Below, piece after piece: positions 36,352 through 43,829 of a stretch of DNA of 64,000 nucleotides. Numbering within the stretch: the first letter of the stretch is position 1; each line of letters begins with the position of its first letter. The position numbers and the translations under genes are program-made. The notes beneath the pieces were generated by a model, which was not told the DNA's origin, ran no database searches, and saw only the letters and a list, made by a program, of their open reading frames with translations. The stretch is taken from contig NZ_JANCPR020000043.1 in the NCBI RefSeq assembly GCF_028657195.3, positions 16,529 to 80,528 of the forward strand, given 5' to 3'. The DNA is from Streptomyces iconiensis (GTDB taxonomy: Bacteria; Actinomycetota; Actinomycetes; Streptomycetales; Streptomycetaceae).

Positions 36352-37035
36352 ATGCGTGAGGGAGGCAAGGGCCGGCGCGGCGCTGCGGCGCGTACCCCGC
36401 TCAGTCGCGAGCGCGTGATCCGTACGGCGTTGGCGGTGGCCGACGAGAAGGGGTCAGCCGCGCTCACCATGCGGGCCATCGCCGAACCGCTGAGGGTCGA
36501 GGCGATGTCGCTCTACCACCATGTGGCGGGCAGGGAGGACATCCTCGACGGCATGGTGGACGCGGTGTTCGGAGAGATCGAGCTGCCACCGCGCGAGGAG
36601 GACTGGAAGAGTGCCATGCGCCACCGCGCGGACTCGGCGCGCGCCGTCCTCCGGCGCCATCCGTGGGCCATCGGCCTCATGGACTCCCGCTCCCGGCCCG
36701 GCCCGGCGACCCTGCGCCACCACGACGCCGTCATCGGAGCGTTGCGCGCCGGAGGATTCTCCGTGCCGATGACCGCGCACGCCGTCTCGCTGATCGACAG
36801 CTACCTGTACGGCTTCGTACTGCAGGAGCTGAGCCTGCCGTTCAGAGGTGCGGCGGAACAGGACGAGGTCGCGGGCGCCATCATGCGCGACATGCCGGCC
36901 GACACCTACCCCCACCTCACCGAGCTGGCCGCCGAGCACGTTCTCAAGCCCGGCTACGACTACACCGACGAGTTCACCTTCGGCCTCAGCCTCATTCTCG
37001 ACGCACTCCACCCGGACGAGACCACGAGCGGCTAG
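36352..37035 (+). CDS. TetR-family transcriptional regulator
   Basis: About 227 residues. ATG 36352 has AGGAGG 5 bp upstream. The HTH (VIRTALAVADEKGSAALTMRAIAEPLRVEAMSLYHHVAGRED) is the TetR type whose recognition helix ends in MSLYHHV. The C-terminal domain is of the TetR_C_1 kind (HPWAIGLMDSRSRPGPATLRHHDAVIGAL), shared with tetracycline-class repressors. It probably represses itself and the divergent NmrA-like gene through the two palindromes in front of it. Confidence 0.92.
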   Translation: MREGGKGRRGAAARTPLSRERVIRTALAVADEKGSAALTMRAIAEPLRVEAMSLYHHVAGREDILDGMVDAVFGEIELPPREEDWKSAMRHRADSARAVLRRHPWAIGLMDSRSRPGPATLRHHDAVIGALRAGGFSVPMTAHAVSLIDSYLYGFVLQELSLPFRGAAEQDEVAGAIMRDMPADTYPHLTELAAEHVLKPGYDYTDEFTFGLSLILDALHPDETTSG

Positions 37036-37108
37036 CCCGGGCCCGAGGCCCGGGGGCCGGCGCCAAGTACGGGCAGCTGAAGCGGCGTTCGCCGGGCGTC
37101 CGTCCCGG

Positions 37109-37498
37109 TCAGGCCGTGAACTGGCCCAGAGCTTGCATCACCAGCAGCAGGGCGACCAGTACGGCCACGCCGATACCGCCCACGCGGGCGCCGCCCCGGG
37201 GGAGGAACGTTCCGATCACCGTTCCCAGCGTGGTCAGCGGCACCGCGATCCAGGCGACGGCGACCAGTGCGGCGTCGAAGCGCAGCGGACCGCGAATGCC
37301 GTCCTGGCAGGAGTCGCAGGCGACGGCGAGCAACGGCCCGAACAGCCCCGCGAAGGCGCCCAGGACCAGAACTCCCGCCGCGAGAAGCACCAGCCCGGCC
37401 CAGTCCAGGGCGGTACGCCCGCCGCGCGCGTGAAGGCGCTCGGAATCGGAGCCGGGGTCGGGGTCGGGGACTGTGGGAGCGGTGCTGGTCTTCTCCAT
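37109..37498 (-). CDS. small membrane protein
   Basis: A 129-residue protein with an acidic, Pro-rich N-terminal tail and three membrane helices (WAGLVLLAAGVLVLGAFAGLF, FDAALVAVAWIAVPLTTLGTVIG, IGVAVLVALLLVMQALG). A pair of cysteines sits in the loop ACDSCQDG. No family is recognised. Stand-alone, beside tRNA-fMet. Confidence 0.75.
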   Translation of the reverse strand: MEKTSTAPTVPDPDPGSDSERLHARGGRTALDWAGLVLLAAGVLVLGAFAGLFGPLLAVACDSCQDGIRGPLRFDAALVAVAWIAVPLTTLGTVIGTFLPRGGARVGGIGVAVLVALLLVMQALGQFTA

Positions 37499-37606
37499 GT
37501 GGCGAACGCTATGGAGCCTGCTCGCGGGCCGGTACCCGCCCGCGTACTCAGATCGGCGGGGCGCCGGTCCGAGTCGGTGCCCTGGCCCCGGGTCCGGGCC
37601 CAGCCT

Positions 37607-37640
37607 CGGTGCGGTGCGGTGCGGTGCGGTGCGGTGCGGT
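37607..37640. repeat. pentanucleotide repeat (GCGGT)n
   Basis: Six perfect tandem GCGGT units (37611-37640) plus a partial one at the left. It lies just past the terminator of the tRNA-fMet gene. Confidence 0.9.
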
Positions 37641-37645
37641 CACGC

Positions 37646-37681
37646 AACAGGGCCCGGATCCTTGAGGATCCGGGCCCTGTT
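37646..37681 (-). terminator. terminator of the tRNA-fMet gene
   Basis: A perfect 16-bp stem, AACAGGGCCCGGATCC (37646-37661) with its complement at 37666-37681, and a 4-nt loop. It begins 6 bp after the 3' end of the tRNA on the minus strand. Confidence 0.85.
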
Positions 37682-37686
37682 CACAG

Positions 37687-37760
37687 TAGCGGGGACAGGA
37701 TTTGAACCTGCGACCTCTGGGTTATGAGCCCAGCGAGCTACCGAGCTGCTCCACCCCGCG
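37687..37760 (-). tRNA. initiator tRNA-fMet (anticodon CAT)
   Basis: A 74-nt cloverleaf. The 5' end CGCGGGG leaves position 1 unpaired with the base opposite (C-T), and the anticodon stem has three consecutive G-C pairs (GGG CTCATAA CCC). Both are initiator hallmarks. The T arm is GCAGG-TTCAAAT-CCTGT. CCA is not encoded. Confidence 0.95.
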
Positions 37761-37879
37761 TCGGTAAACCTCACTCTACGCCCTTCCGGCACCCACCCGT
37801 GACCACTTTTCCGCGCACCGTCCCCGAGCCGTCCCGCGAGCCATCCCCGTGCCGTCGTACGAGCCGCCCCCGAGCCGCG

Positions 37880-38407
37880 TCATTGCGGGCGGAGGGGGCG
37901 CCAGCGGCGTCGGGTCGTGTACGCCTCGTACGGCTGGGGGTCGGGGTAGGTGATCAGTTCGAGGGTGCTGCCCCAGGGCGTGCGTGTGTAGGTCATCCGG
38001 TTGCGCGGGCCGGCCTCGACGCCGGGGAGCGGCCGGGGGCCGCCCACCGGGAGTCCGCCGGCCTCCTCGACACGGGCGAGGGCCCCGTCGAGATCGTCGA
38101 CGTACACGGCCAGGTGCTGCCAGCCCAGACCGGACGGCGGCACGGGCCCTCCTTGGCCGGGGGCGCGGAACTCGAAGAGTTCAAGTCCCGGGCCGTCCGG
38201 CAGGGCGAGCATGCGCACGGCCACCTGCGCGGTGCCTTCCGGAACGCCCAGCCCCTGTTCCAGGGACGGGCCGGTGCGGGGGCCGTCCTCGCGGCGGAGC
38301 GTGTCGTAGAGGACTTCAGCGCCCAGCGCACGGCGGAAGAAGACAGTGGCCGTTTCGATGTCGGGGACGGTGACCCCGACGTGGTCGATGCCGCGGACGC
38401 CCGGCAT
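37880..38407 (-). CDS. VOC / glyoxalase-fold protein
   Basis: About 175 residues from ATG 38407. Two beta-alpha-beta-beta-beta modules are visible. The first begins GIDHVGVTVPDIETATVFFRRALGAE, with the metal-ligand histidine in DHV; the second begins GWQHLAVYVDDLDGALARVEEAGG, followed by RTPWGSTLELI with a terminal glutamate ligand. The layout resembles methylmalonyl-CoA epimerase and other small metal-dependent VOC enzymes; the substrate is unknown. Three 15-bp repeats lie directly upstream. Confidence 0.86.
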   Translation of the reverse strand: MPGVRGIDHVGVTVPDIETATVFFRRALGAEVLYDTLRREDGPRTGPSLEQGLGVPEGTAQVAVRMLALPDGPGLELFEFRAPGQGGPVPPSGLGWQHLAVYVDDLDGALARVEEAGGLPVGGPRPLPGVEAGPRNRMTYTRTPWGSTLELITYPDPQPYEAYTTRRRWRPLRPQ

Positions 38408-38846
38408 CTCAGGACCCCGGGGTGCGGGGAGTCGTGGCGCGAGGAGTCGTAACACCTGGAGTCATAGCGCGCGGCGGTTCGCCGTCGGACGCAGGGTCAA
38501 GGGCAGGCGCCGGGGCAGCACTCGCAGGGGCAACGCTTCGGAAGGCAACTTCGCCGATGTCCATCTGCCGCTCGTTCCTCTCGGTCCCCGACCTCTGGCG
38601 TGGAGGTCAGCTGCACCTTGGCAGGGCGGGCCGAAGGGGATGAGGAGGCGTGCCCCCGCCCGTGTGCCGGTCGCCCGGTCGGCCCCGTTGCCGCGCCGCG
38701 TCCGTTTCGGAGCTGCCCGAAACACCTGCCGCCGTCGGAGCCCGGTACCCAACATGGGCATGGCGACGCCGTACGGCCAGGGCCCCGCTCGGTGGAGGCC
38801 CGCGCGGGGCGAGCGACCGACCGAGCGCACAAGGAGTACGAGTCCG
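38408..38846. other. intergenic region between the VOC and PqqD-like genes
   Basis: A 439-bp stretch. Near its left end are three GGAGTCRTRGCGCGA-like 15-bp repeats. I searched both strands for a short peptide gene that could be a lasso precursor for the adjacent PqqD-like gene and found none with a ribosome site and a leader/core layout. Confidence 0.45.
38428..38472. repeat. three 15-bp tandem repeats
   Basis: GGAGTCGTGGCGCGA (38428), GGAGTCGTAACACCT (38443) and GGAGTCATAGCGCGC (38458), about 20 bp upstream of the VOC start codon on the minus strand. Confidence 0.7.
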
Positions 38847-39104
38847 ATGACGTACGCACTCCCACCCGATGTGACGGCGACCAGGACCGAGGGCGGCATG
38901 GTGCTGCTCCAGGAGACGACGGGGCGCTACTGGATGCTCAACGGAACCGGTGCGGCCGTGGTCCAGCTCCTCACCGAGGGCAGGACCGTGCCCGCCGTCT
39001 CAGCGGAGCTGAGCGCCCGCTTCGGCCAGGACCCCGCCCGGGTCGCAGCCGATGTGCGGGCGCTGCTCAAACAGCTCAGCGACGCACGGCTGGTGACCCC
39101 ATGA
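38847..39104 (+). CDS. PqqD-family RRE protein, lasso-peptide B1 type
   Basis: An 85-residue protein. ATG 38847 has AAGGAG 10 bp upstream. The sequence LPPDVTATRTEGGMVLLQET, GRYWMLNGTGAAVVQLL and ADVRALLKQLSDARLVTP matches the stand-alone RiPP recognition element of lasso-peptide pathways (B1), which presents the precursor leader peptide to the B2 protease. B1 genes normally sit between the cyclase (C) and B2 genes. Here no cyclase or precursor is present, and the following coupled frame stops after 20 codons. It looks like an orphan or relic of a RiPP cluster. Confidence 0.85.
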   Translation: MTYALPPDVTATRTEGGMVLLQETTGRYWMLNGTGAAVVQLLTEGRTVPAVSAELSARFGQDPARVAADVRALLKQLSDARLVTP

Positions 39105-39163
39105 GGCTTCCGGCCGAGCCGAACAGCGCAGCCCGGGTGTGCTGTTCGGCCTGCGGTCGTTGA
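39101..39163 (+). pseudogene. possible remnant of a B2-type gene coupled to the PqqD-like gene
   Basis: ATG 39101 overlaps the PqqD stop as ATGA, the usual B1-B2 coupling. The frame ends after 20 codons (MRLPAEPNSAARVCCSACGR) inside a terminator-like hairpin, so no B2 protease domain is present. It may be a decayed start of B2 or a chance frame. Confidence 0.3.
39118..39150 (+). terminator. hairpin after the PqqD-like gene
   Basis: GCCGAACAGC (39118-39127) pairs with GCTGTTCGGC (39141-39150) around a 13-nt loop. Confidence 0.65.
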
Positions 39164-39286
39164 ACGCGGGTGCGTCACGGGGTCCGTGCCGTCGAGCCCG
39201 GAGAGCGGGACGCCGAGCCCGCCCCGGGTCGTTCCCTCGTTCGGGGTGAGCGGCAGACCGGGGCGCGGGCTCGGGACAACAGGCGG

Positions 39287-40177
39287 TCAGTTCGTGGAGT
39301 GGGCTGCCTTGTTGATGAGGCGGGCCACGGCGTCGGGGTGGGAGACGGTGACCGCGTGGGACGCGTTGATCTTGACCGTGCGGGCGTGGGCGCGGTCGGC
39401 CATGAAGGTCTGCGCCTTGAGGGGGATGTTGCGGTCCTGTGTGGTGATCATGGACCAGGACGGGATCGTCCTCCAGGCGGCGGCTTCGGCGCCCTCGTCA
39501 AGTGCCGCACTGGTGACGGGCCGCTGAGTGGCCGCCATCTGCTGCGCCGTGGAGCGGGACACGTCGGCGGCGAACTGGCGGTGGAACTTGCCCTGTTCGA
39601 TGTACAGATCCGTCACCTTCGAGCCGTCGGGCAGAGCTGTGGGGACCTCGTTGAGCGTGGAGCCGAGGGTACTGCCGGGGAACTTCGCGGACAGCTCGGA
39701 CGCGCTCTCGCCCTTGTCGGGGAGGAAGGCGGCGACGTAGACGAGGGCCTCGACGTTCTTGTTGCCTGCGGCGGCCTCGCTGATGACGGAGCCGCCGTAG
39801 GAGTGTCCCGCCAGGACGACGGGGCCTTTGATGCCGGCGAGTACATCGCGGAGGTAGGCGGCGTCACTGCTGACACCGCGCAGCGGGTTGGCGGGCGCCA
39901 TGACCGGATAGCCCTCCCGCTTCAGCCGCTTGACCACACCGTTCCAGCTGGAACCTTCGGCGAAAGCGCCGTGGACCAGGACGACGGTCGGCTTGGGGCC
40001 GTGGTGCCCCTTCGGCACCGCCTTGAGGGTGCTGTTGGCCTTGTCGGCGCTGCCGCCGCTGTCCGCCTTGCCCGCGTTGGCAGTGCCGGTGGCCGTGAGG
40101 ACGAGCGCGACAGTTGCGGCGGCGCCGAGAGCGGCCAGGGTGAGCTGCGAGCGACGGAGCGGCTTGCGGTTCGGCAT
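39287..40177 (-). CDS. secreted alpha/beta hydrolase
   Basis: About 296 residues from ATG 40177, with AGGAG 6 bp upstream. An N-terminal signal peptide (PLRRSQLTLAALGAAATVAL ... TANA) is followed by an alpha/beta hydrolase: VVLVHGAFAEGSSW, nucleophile GHSYGGS and catalytic histidine in INASHAVTVSHPD. It is a close relative of the cytosolic hydrolase at 34551-35246, with the same NPL, GPV, VYVAAF and PD.GES landmarks. The decayed SDR gene lies just upstream in the same direction and a TetR gene is divergent, suggesting one former regulatory unit. Confidence 0.88.
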   Translation of the reverse strand: MPNRKPLRRSQLTLAALGAAATVALVLTATGTANAGKADSGGSADKANSTLKAVPKGHHGPKPTVVLVHGAFAEGSSWNGVVKRLKREGYPVMAPANPLRGVSSDAAYLRDVLAGIKGPVVLAGHSYGGSVISEAAAGNKNVEALVYVAAFLPDKGESASELSAKFPGSTLGSTLNEVPTALPDGSKVTDLYIEQGKFHRQFAADVSRSTAQQMAATQRPVTSAALDEGAEAAAWRTIPSWSMITTQDRNIPLKAQTFMADRAHARTVKINASHAVTVSHPDAVARLINKAAHSTN

Positions 40178-40454
40178 AGGAATCTCCTGATGTGGGGTGT
40201 TGCGCGCGCGGTGTTGCGTGCGGGGGTGAGTGCGGTCCTGCGTGCGGTGTGTATACGGCCGGTGCTGTTCGGCCCTCATGGGCGGGCCGCCGCGACGGCG
40301 GGGCGCACGATGGTCCGTGGAACACGGATGAGGTACGTGTGGGGGCGCGGCATGCGCGCTCGCGCAGTGGCTCCATGCAGCCAGGCGGCAAGGGCGTTGG
40401 CGACGTAGGTGCCGTCCAGGTCGGCAAGGGAGAGTCCGGCCGAAGCGGCCGAGG

Positions 40455-40504
40455 ATTCAGAGGTTTCGCGGCGGAAGCGATTCAGAGGTTTCGCGGCGGA
40501 AGCG
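40455..40504. repeat. 25-bp tandem duplication inside the SDR pseudogene
   Basis: Perfect copies at 40455-40479 and 40480-40504 (ATTCAGAGGTTTCGCGGCGG...). The length is not a multiple of three, so it shifts the SDR frame. Confidence 0.92.
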
Positions 40505-40650
40505 GGGCTCGTCGGTCGTCGCCGCCTCGACCACGACCGTCGCCACGTCGTCCGGGGGTGTCTGCGCGACCGGCATGGCCGCCATGGCGAATCGGCCGGA
40601 TTCCTCGCTGAGTTCGCGGTAGGTCCCACCGGGGGTGGAGAGCGCCTCGA

Positions 40651-40694
40651 CGTCCATGTTCCCGGTGACGTTCGTCCATGTTCGCGGTGACGTT
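40651..40694. repeat. 22-bp tandem duplication inside the SDR pseudogene
   Basis: Copies at 40651-40672 and 40673-40694 (CGTCCATGTTCSCGGTGACG...) differ at one base. It is also frame-shifting. Confidence 0.9.
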
Positions 40695-41211
40695 CGTCGC
40701 GACGTACGGGGGTTCGGCCACGCTGACCGCGCCCCCGGAACGGACGGCGACCGGCTCAAGTGACTGCGTCAAGCCTTCCCGTGCGGACTTCGAGGCGGAG
40801 CACGCGTCGAGGAACGGCCGGCCGTGGGTCGCACCGTCGCTGGTGACGGTGACGGTGACGGTGCGCCCGGCGCCGACCTCCCACACCGGCGGAAACACAT
40901 GCCGTATGAGCCTGGCGGCTCCCCAAATGGACTCCCTGGGTCGTGGCCCCGTCCAGCAGGGCGTCTGCCTTGCCGGTGCCCCGCGTCGCCGCGACGACAC
41001 GTATGTTCCTGTGGACCGCCAGGCCCACGTCGGTGTACAGGCCGATCCCGCTCGACGTTCCCGTCACGACCGCGAGCCGGGGTTGGGTGGTCATCTCGGA
41101 CTCCTTCATGAGCGGGGGCGTGTGGGCGTTCGGTCCGGCGTGGTTCATGGTGCGGCCCGGTTCCGCACCTCTGGTCGCGCTCCTGACAGTACGGAGCGGA
41201 AGGAAGTTTTA

Positions 41212-41237
41212 GCAGTGTGAACTTTTCTTAACACTGC
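41212..41237. promoter_or_regulatory. candidate operator between SDR relic and TetR gene
   Basis: GCAGTGT (41212-41218) and ACACTGC (41231-41237) form an inverted repeat with a 12-bp A/T-rich centre. It lies in the divergent region, upstream of a good promoter for the TetR gene. Confidence 0.6.
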
Positions 41238-41246
41238 CAAACCCCT

Positions 41247-41275
41247 TTGTTGTTGTTATGCGACCGCCGTACGGT
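41247..41275 (+). promoter_or_regulatory. leaderless promoter of the TetR gene (TTGTTG-N17-TACGGT)
   Basis: TTGTTG at 41247-41252 and TACGGT at 41270-41275 are 17 bp apart. Transcription would start at about 41282, the ATG itself. This explains why no ribosome site precedes that start codon. Confidence 0.6.
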
Positions 41276-41281
41276 CCTCGC

Positions 41282-42034
41282 ATGTCCCCAGACACGTCCG
41301 CTTCCACCGGCACGTCCGCTTCCGCGAGCGACGCGCTCACGCTGCGCCAGCGGCGCCGGGCCGTCGCCACGCGCGAGATCCTGACCGCCGCCGAGTCCCA
41401 CATCGCCGAGAACGGGCCCGCCGCGCTGTCCCTGCGCGCGGTCGCGCGAAGTCTCGGCATGACGGTGCAGGCGCTCTACCACTACTTTCCGAGCCGGGAC
41501 GACCTCGTCACTGCGCTCGTCACCAAGGCGTACGACGATCTCGCCGACGCCGTACAGGCCGCGGTCCCCGGGGACGCGGCCGAGCCGCGGGTACTGGCAC
41601 CGGCCGAGGGGTACAGGCAGTGGGCCGTCGACCACCCCGAACGGTTCCAACTCCTGTACGGGGCGCCGCTTCGGTACTACCAAGCTCCCGTCGAAGGCCC
41701 GACCACCATGGCGGTCCGCCGGATGAGCAATCTCTTCCAGCACGAGCTGTTCGCCGAGTTCACGACGGAACAACTGGCCGCGGCCCGTACTCCCGAACTC
41801 TCCCCCGCACTACGGGCGCATCTCGCACACCTGCCGCACGACGGGATGGGGTCGCTGCCTCCTCCCGCCGCCTCGCTGCTTCTGAGCGCGTGGGGGCACA
41901 TGCATGGCCTCGTCACACTGGAGGTCTTCGGGCACACGGCGTTCATCGGTGACCACCAGGCCGAGGTCTTCCGCGCGGCCATGCGGAACCTGTCCGAGGA
42001 CATACACCGCCGGATCACTGCTCAGGCGGCGTGA
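41282..42034 (+). CDS. TetR-family transcriptional regulator
   Basis: About 250 residues from ATG 41282; ATG 41258 would lie within the predicted promoter. The HTH (ATREILTAAESHIAENGPAALSLRAVARSLGMTVQALYHYFPSRDDL) is canonical. The C-terminal domain contains WAVDHPERFQLLYGAP and a YYQAPVEGPTTMAV segment typical of the TetR_C_13/WHG group. It is divergent from the decayed SDR and the secreted hydrolase, its probable targets. Its end overlaps the next, convergent gene by 20 bp. Confidence 0.9.
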   Translation: MSPDTSASTGTSASASDALTLRQRRRAVATREILTAAESHIAENGPAALSLRAVARSLGMTVQALYHYFPSRDDLVTALVTKAYDDLADAVQAAVPGDAAEPRVLAPAEGYRQWAVDHPERFQLLYGAPLRYYQAPVEGPTTMAVRRMSNLFQHELFAEFTTEQLAAARTPELSPALRAHLAHLPHDGMGSLPPPAASLLLSAWGHMHGLVTLEVFGHTAFIGDHQAEVFRAAMRNLSEDIHRRITAQAA

Positions 42035-42224
42035 TCACGGTTCCTGGGGTCAGGATCTGGTCGAGGGTGTCGCGGATGGCGCGGTAGGCGATGCTCTCCA
42101 TGACCGTGAGGGACTCGGGGGACTCAGCCGCCGGAGCCGGTGAGTTCGACACCTCGGCGTCCGCCCAGTCCCGAGCCCTGCGGATGCGCTCCAACAGCTC
42201 TTGTGCGTCCAGAGGCTGTGTCAT
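42015..42224 (-). CDS. small conserved Streptomyces protein
   Basis: A 69-residue acidic, helical protein (MTQPLDAQELLERIRRARDWA ... AYRAIRDTLDQILTPGTVITP). I recall relatives across Streptomyces but no function. ATG 42224 has no ribosome site; TACGGT at 42237-42232 sits 7 bp ahead, suggesting a leaderless transcript. Its stop lies inside the end of the TetR gene. Confidence 0.72.
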   Translation of the reverse strand: MTQPLDAQELLERIRRARDWADAEVSNSPAPAAESPESLTVMESIAYRAIRDTLDQILTPGTVITPPEQ

Positions 42225-42537
42225 GCCGAGGACCGTACAGCCGCGAACCGGACGTTGTCCGTCCGCCAACCGTGCCCCGGGGTTGTGCACATGAGTGACG
42301 GTCGGTACGGCCCTCAGCGCCGCCCGTACGTCCGAACGCCCGAACGTTCCTATGGAAGGTCGGCGGGGCCCCGGGTGTTCCCGGCGACGGTGGGCGCGTT
42401 CCGGCCGGATCGTTCGGTCATGCCGGTGCGCGCTGGTCATCAGCGTCGCGGAGGAACCGCACGGGCTTCCGGGGCCCCGCCGGTCGGACGGCGGGCCGCC
42501 GGTCCCTTTCGGCGGCCCACCGAACTCGCGTGGCCCG
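42225..42537. other. intergenic region, nothing recognised
   Basis: About 310 bp between two minus-strand genes. Frames here lack ribosome sites and family resemblance. No repeat or hairpin stands out. Confidence 0.4.
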
Positions 42538-43443
42538 TCAGGCGCCGCCGGTACCGGGGGACAGCGTGCCGATCTTCGGCACCGATGCCTTGCCGGTGGC
42601 GGTCACGGGGCCGCCGTTCCAGTCGACGCGGATCGAGGCCCGCTGGTCGGGCGGCGTGAGCAGCGCCGTGTCCGGGGTGACGGTCGGTACGCCGGTCATC
42701 TGCGGGTTGCTGAAGGACAGCGGAGCCCAGGCGCTCTTGCCGGGAGGGAGCGTGACGGTCCGCGCACTCCCCCCGTTGCGCTCGGGGTTCACCGAGACCT
42801 GGTCACCGTCGGAGTTGAGGAAGGCGAACCCCGGGAAGCCACGCACCGAGCATGTGCTGCCGGAGTCGTTGGTGAAGACGAGAGCGAAGTTCTCCTGTCC
42901 CGCACCCGGGTGGTTCGGGCCGATCGTTCCCTTCAGGTCCGAGGACGTGCAGGCGCCGGGCTTGCCGGAGCCGTACTGGCCACCGGCCTGGCCCGCCTGG
43001 CTGCTGCTGCCGCCCTTGACGCTGGTCGCCTCCCCCTTGGCGCCGCCGGCCGAGGCCGAGCCTGAGTCCCCCGAGCCACCGGTGTTCCCGGCCCCCTCCT
43101 GGCCGTTGCCGCCCGTACCGCCGTCTCCCGCACCCCCGGTGCCGCCCTTGGCGCCCTTGTCTCCGTGCTCGCTGCCGCTTCCGCTGCCGTGATCGCTGTG
43201 GCCGCTGTGGTCGCTCTGCGAGGAGCCCGCTGGTGCCGCGCCACCCTCGGCCTTCTGGGGCGGCGAGGCGCTGCTGTCCTTGTCGCCGCAGCCGGCCATC
43301 AGCGCGCCCGCGGCCAGTACAGCGGCGGCGGCTGCCGCCACGCGCGCCGGGCGGCCGGAACGGCGCAGGGCCGGGACAGGTACCGCGCCGGTGGTGCTCC
43401 CCTGGTCGCGGCGCCAGGTCGTCGTCTCCTCGTGCTGTGCCAT
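42538..43443 (-). CDS. DUF4232 domain lipoprotein
   Basis: About 301 residues. ATG 43443 has GGGGG and GGAAG upstream. A lipoprotein signal (VAAAAAAVLAAGALMAGC) gives a lipidated cysteine. A long His/Gly/Ser-rich disordered region (SDHSGHSDHGSGSGSEHGDKG) follows, and then a DUF4232 beta-sandwich: ACTSSDLKGTIG, QENFALVFTNDSGSTCSVRGFPGFAFL, LPPGKSAWAPLSF and the final SIRVDWNGG. Function is unknown; such proteins are abundant surface lipoproteins in Streptomyces. The His/Asp-rich linker could bind metal, which is an inference from composition. Confidence 0.87.
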   Translation of the reverse strand: MAQHEETTTWRRDQGSTTGAVPVPALRRSGRPARVAAAAAAVLAAGALMAGCGDKDSSASPPQKAEGGAAPAGSSQSDHSGHSDHGSGSGSEHGDKGAKGGTGGAGDGGTGGNGQEGAGNTGGSGDSGSASAGGAKGEATSVKGGSSSQAGQAGGQYGSGKPGACTSSDLKGTIGPNHPGAGQENFALVFTNDSGSTCSVRGFPGFAFLNSDGDQVSVNPERNGGSARTVTLPPGKSAWAPLSFSNPQMTGVPTVTPDTALLTPPDQRASIRVDWNGGPVTATGKASVPKIGTLSPGTGGA

Positions 43444-43829
43444 GGCTTCCGTAACCCCCTTGCTCCTCGCGTCCCCGCTATCGGGCCGTACACAGAGTTC
43501 GATGGCGGGTGCTGCGGATAAGTTCACGGGGCCGGGGACTTTTTTCCGGGCAGCTGACGGGCCGGCACGTGGGGCCTGCCCCGTCGGTCGGTGGGCCTGC
43601 CCCGTCGGCCGGTTGAGGCTCAGGGGGCGTCCGCGGGGCTCGCGCCGTGTCGTGCGCCGCACGGGCGCGGGGCACGCCGCTGCGGCCGAACAGGACACGC
43701 GGCGCTATGCGTTGTGGAGTACGGGCCCGGGGGAACCACACCAGTGGCAGAGCCGTTCGGCGAGCCCGTACAGGGGCGCCGCGCGGTTCGCTCCCAGCAC
43801 AGTCATCCGGCGGCCGGACGGAACGAACC
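43444..43829. other. intergenic region between divergent genes
   Basis: A 386-bp stretch with a short duplication (GGCCTGCCCCGTCGG twice near 43575-43605). It must hold the promoters of the DUF4232 lipoprotein and the XRE gene. No further gene is seen. Confidence 0.4.

Larger units (their letters stand above)
40276..41094 (-). pseudogene. decayed short-chain dehydrogenase (SDR) gene
   Basis: Starting at ATG 41094, the first ~50 codons are SDR-like (MTTQPRLAVVTGTSSGIG, cofactor motif TGxxxGxG). After ALLDGATTQGV the frame no longer matches, and the NNAG region and catalytic serine are missing. Other frames then hold PFLDACSASKSAREGLTQSL (the YxxxK block with the tyrosine lost), AQTPPDDVATVVVEAATTDEP and AGLSLADLDG. 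Two tandem duplications, 25 bp at 40455-40504 and 22 bp at 40651-40694, each shift the frame. At least one internal deletion is also needed. Confidence 0.82.

Noticed and set aside
38408..38846. A lasso precursor peptide gene upstream of the PqqD-like gene
   Set aside because: All short frames lack a ribosome site or a leader/core pattern with an acidic ring-closing residue at position 7-9.
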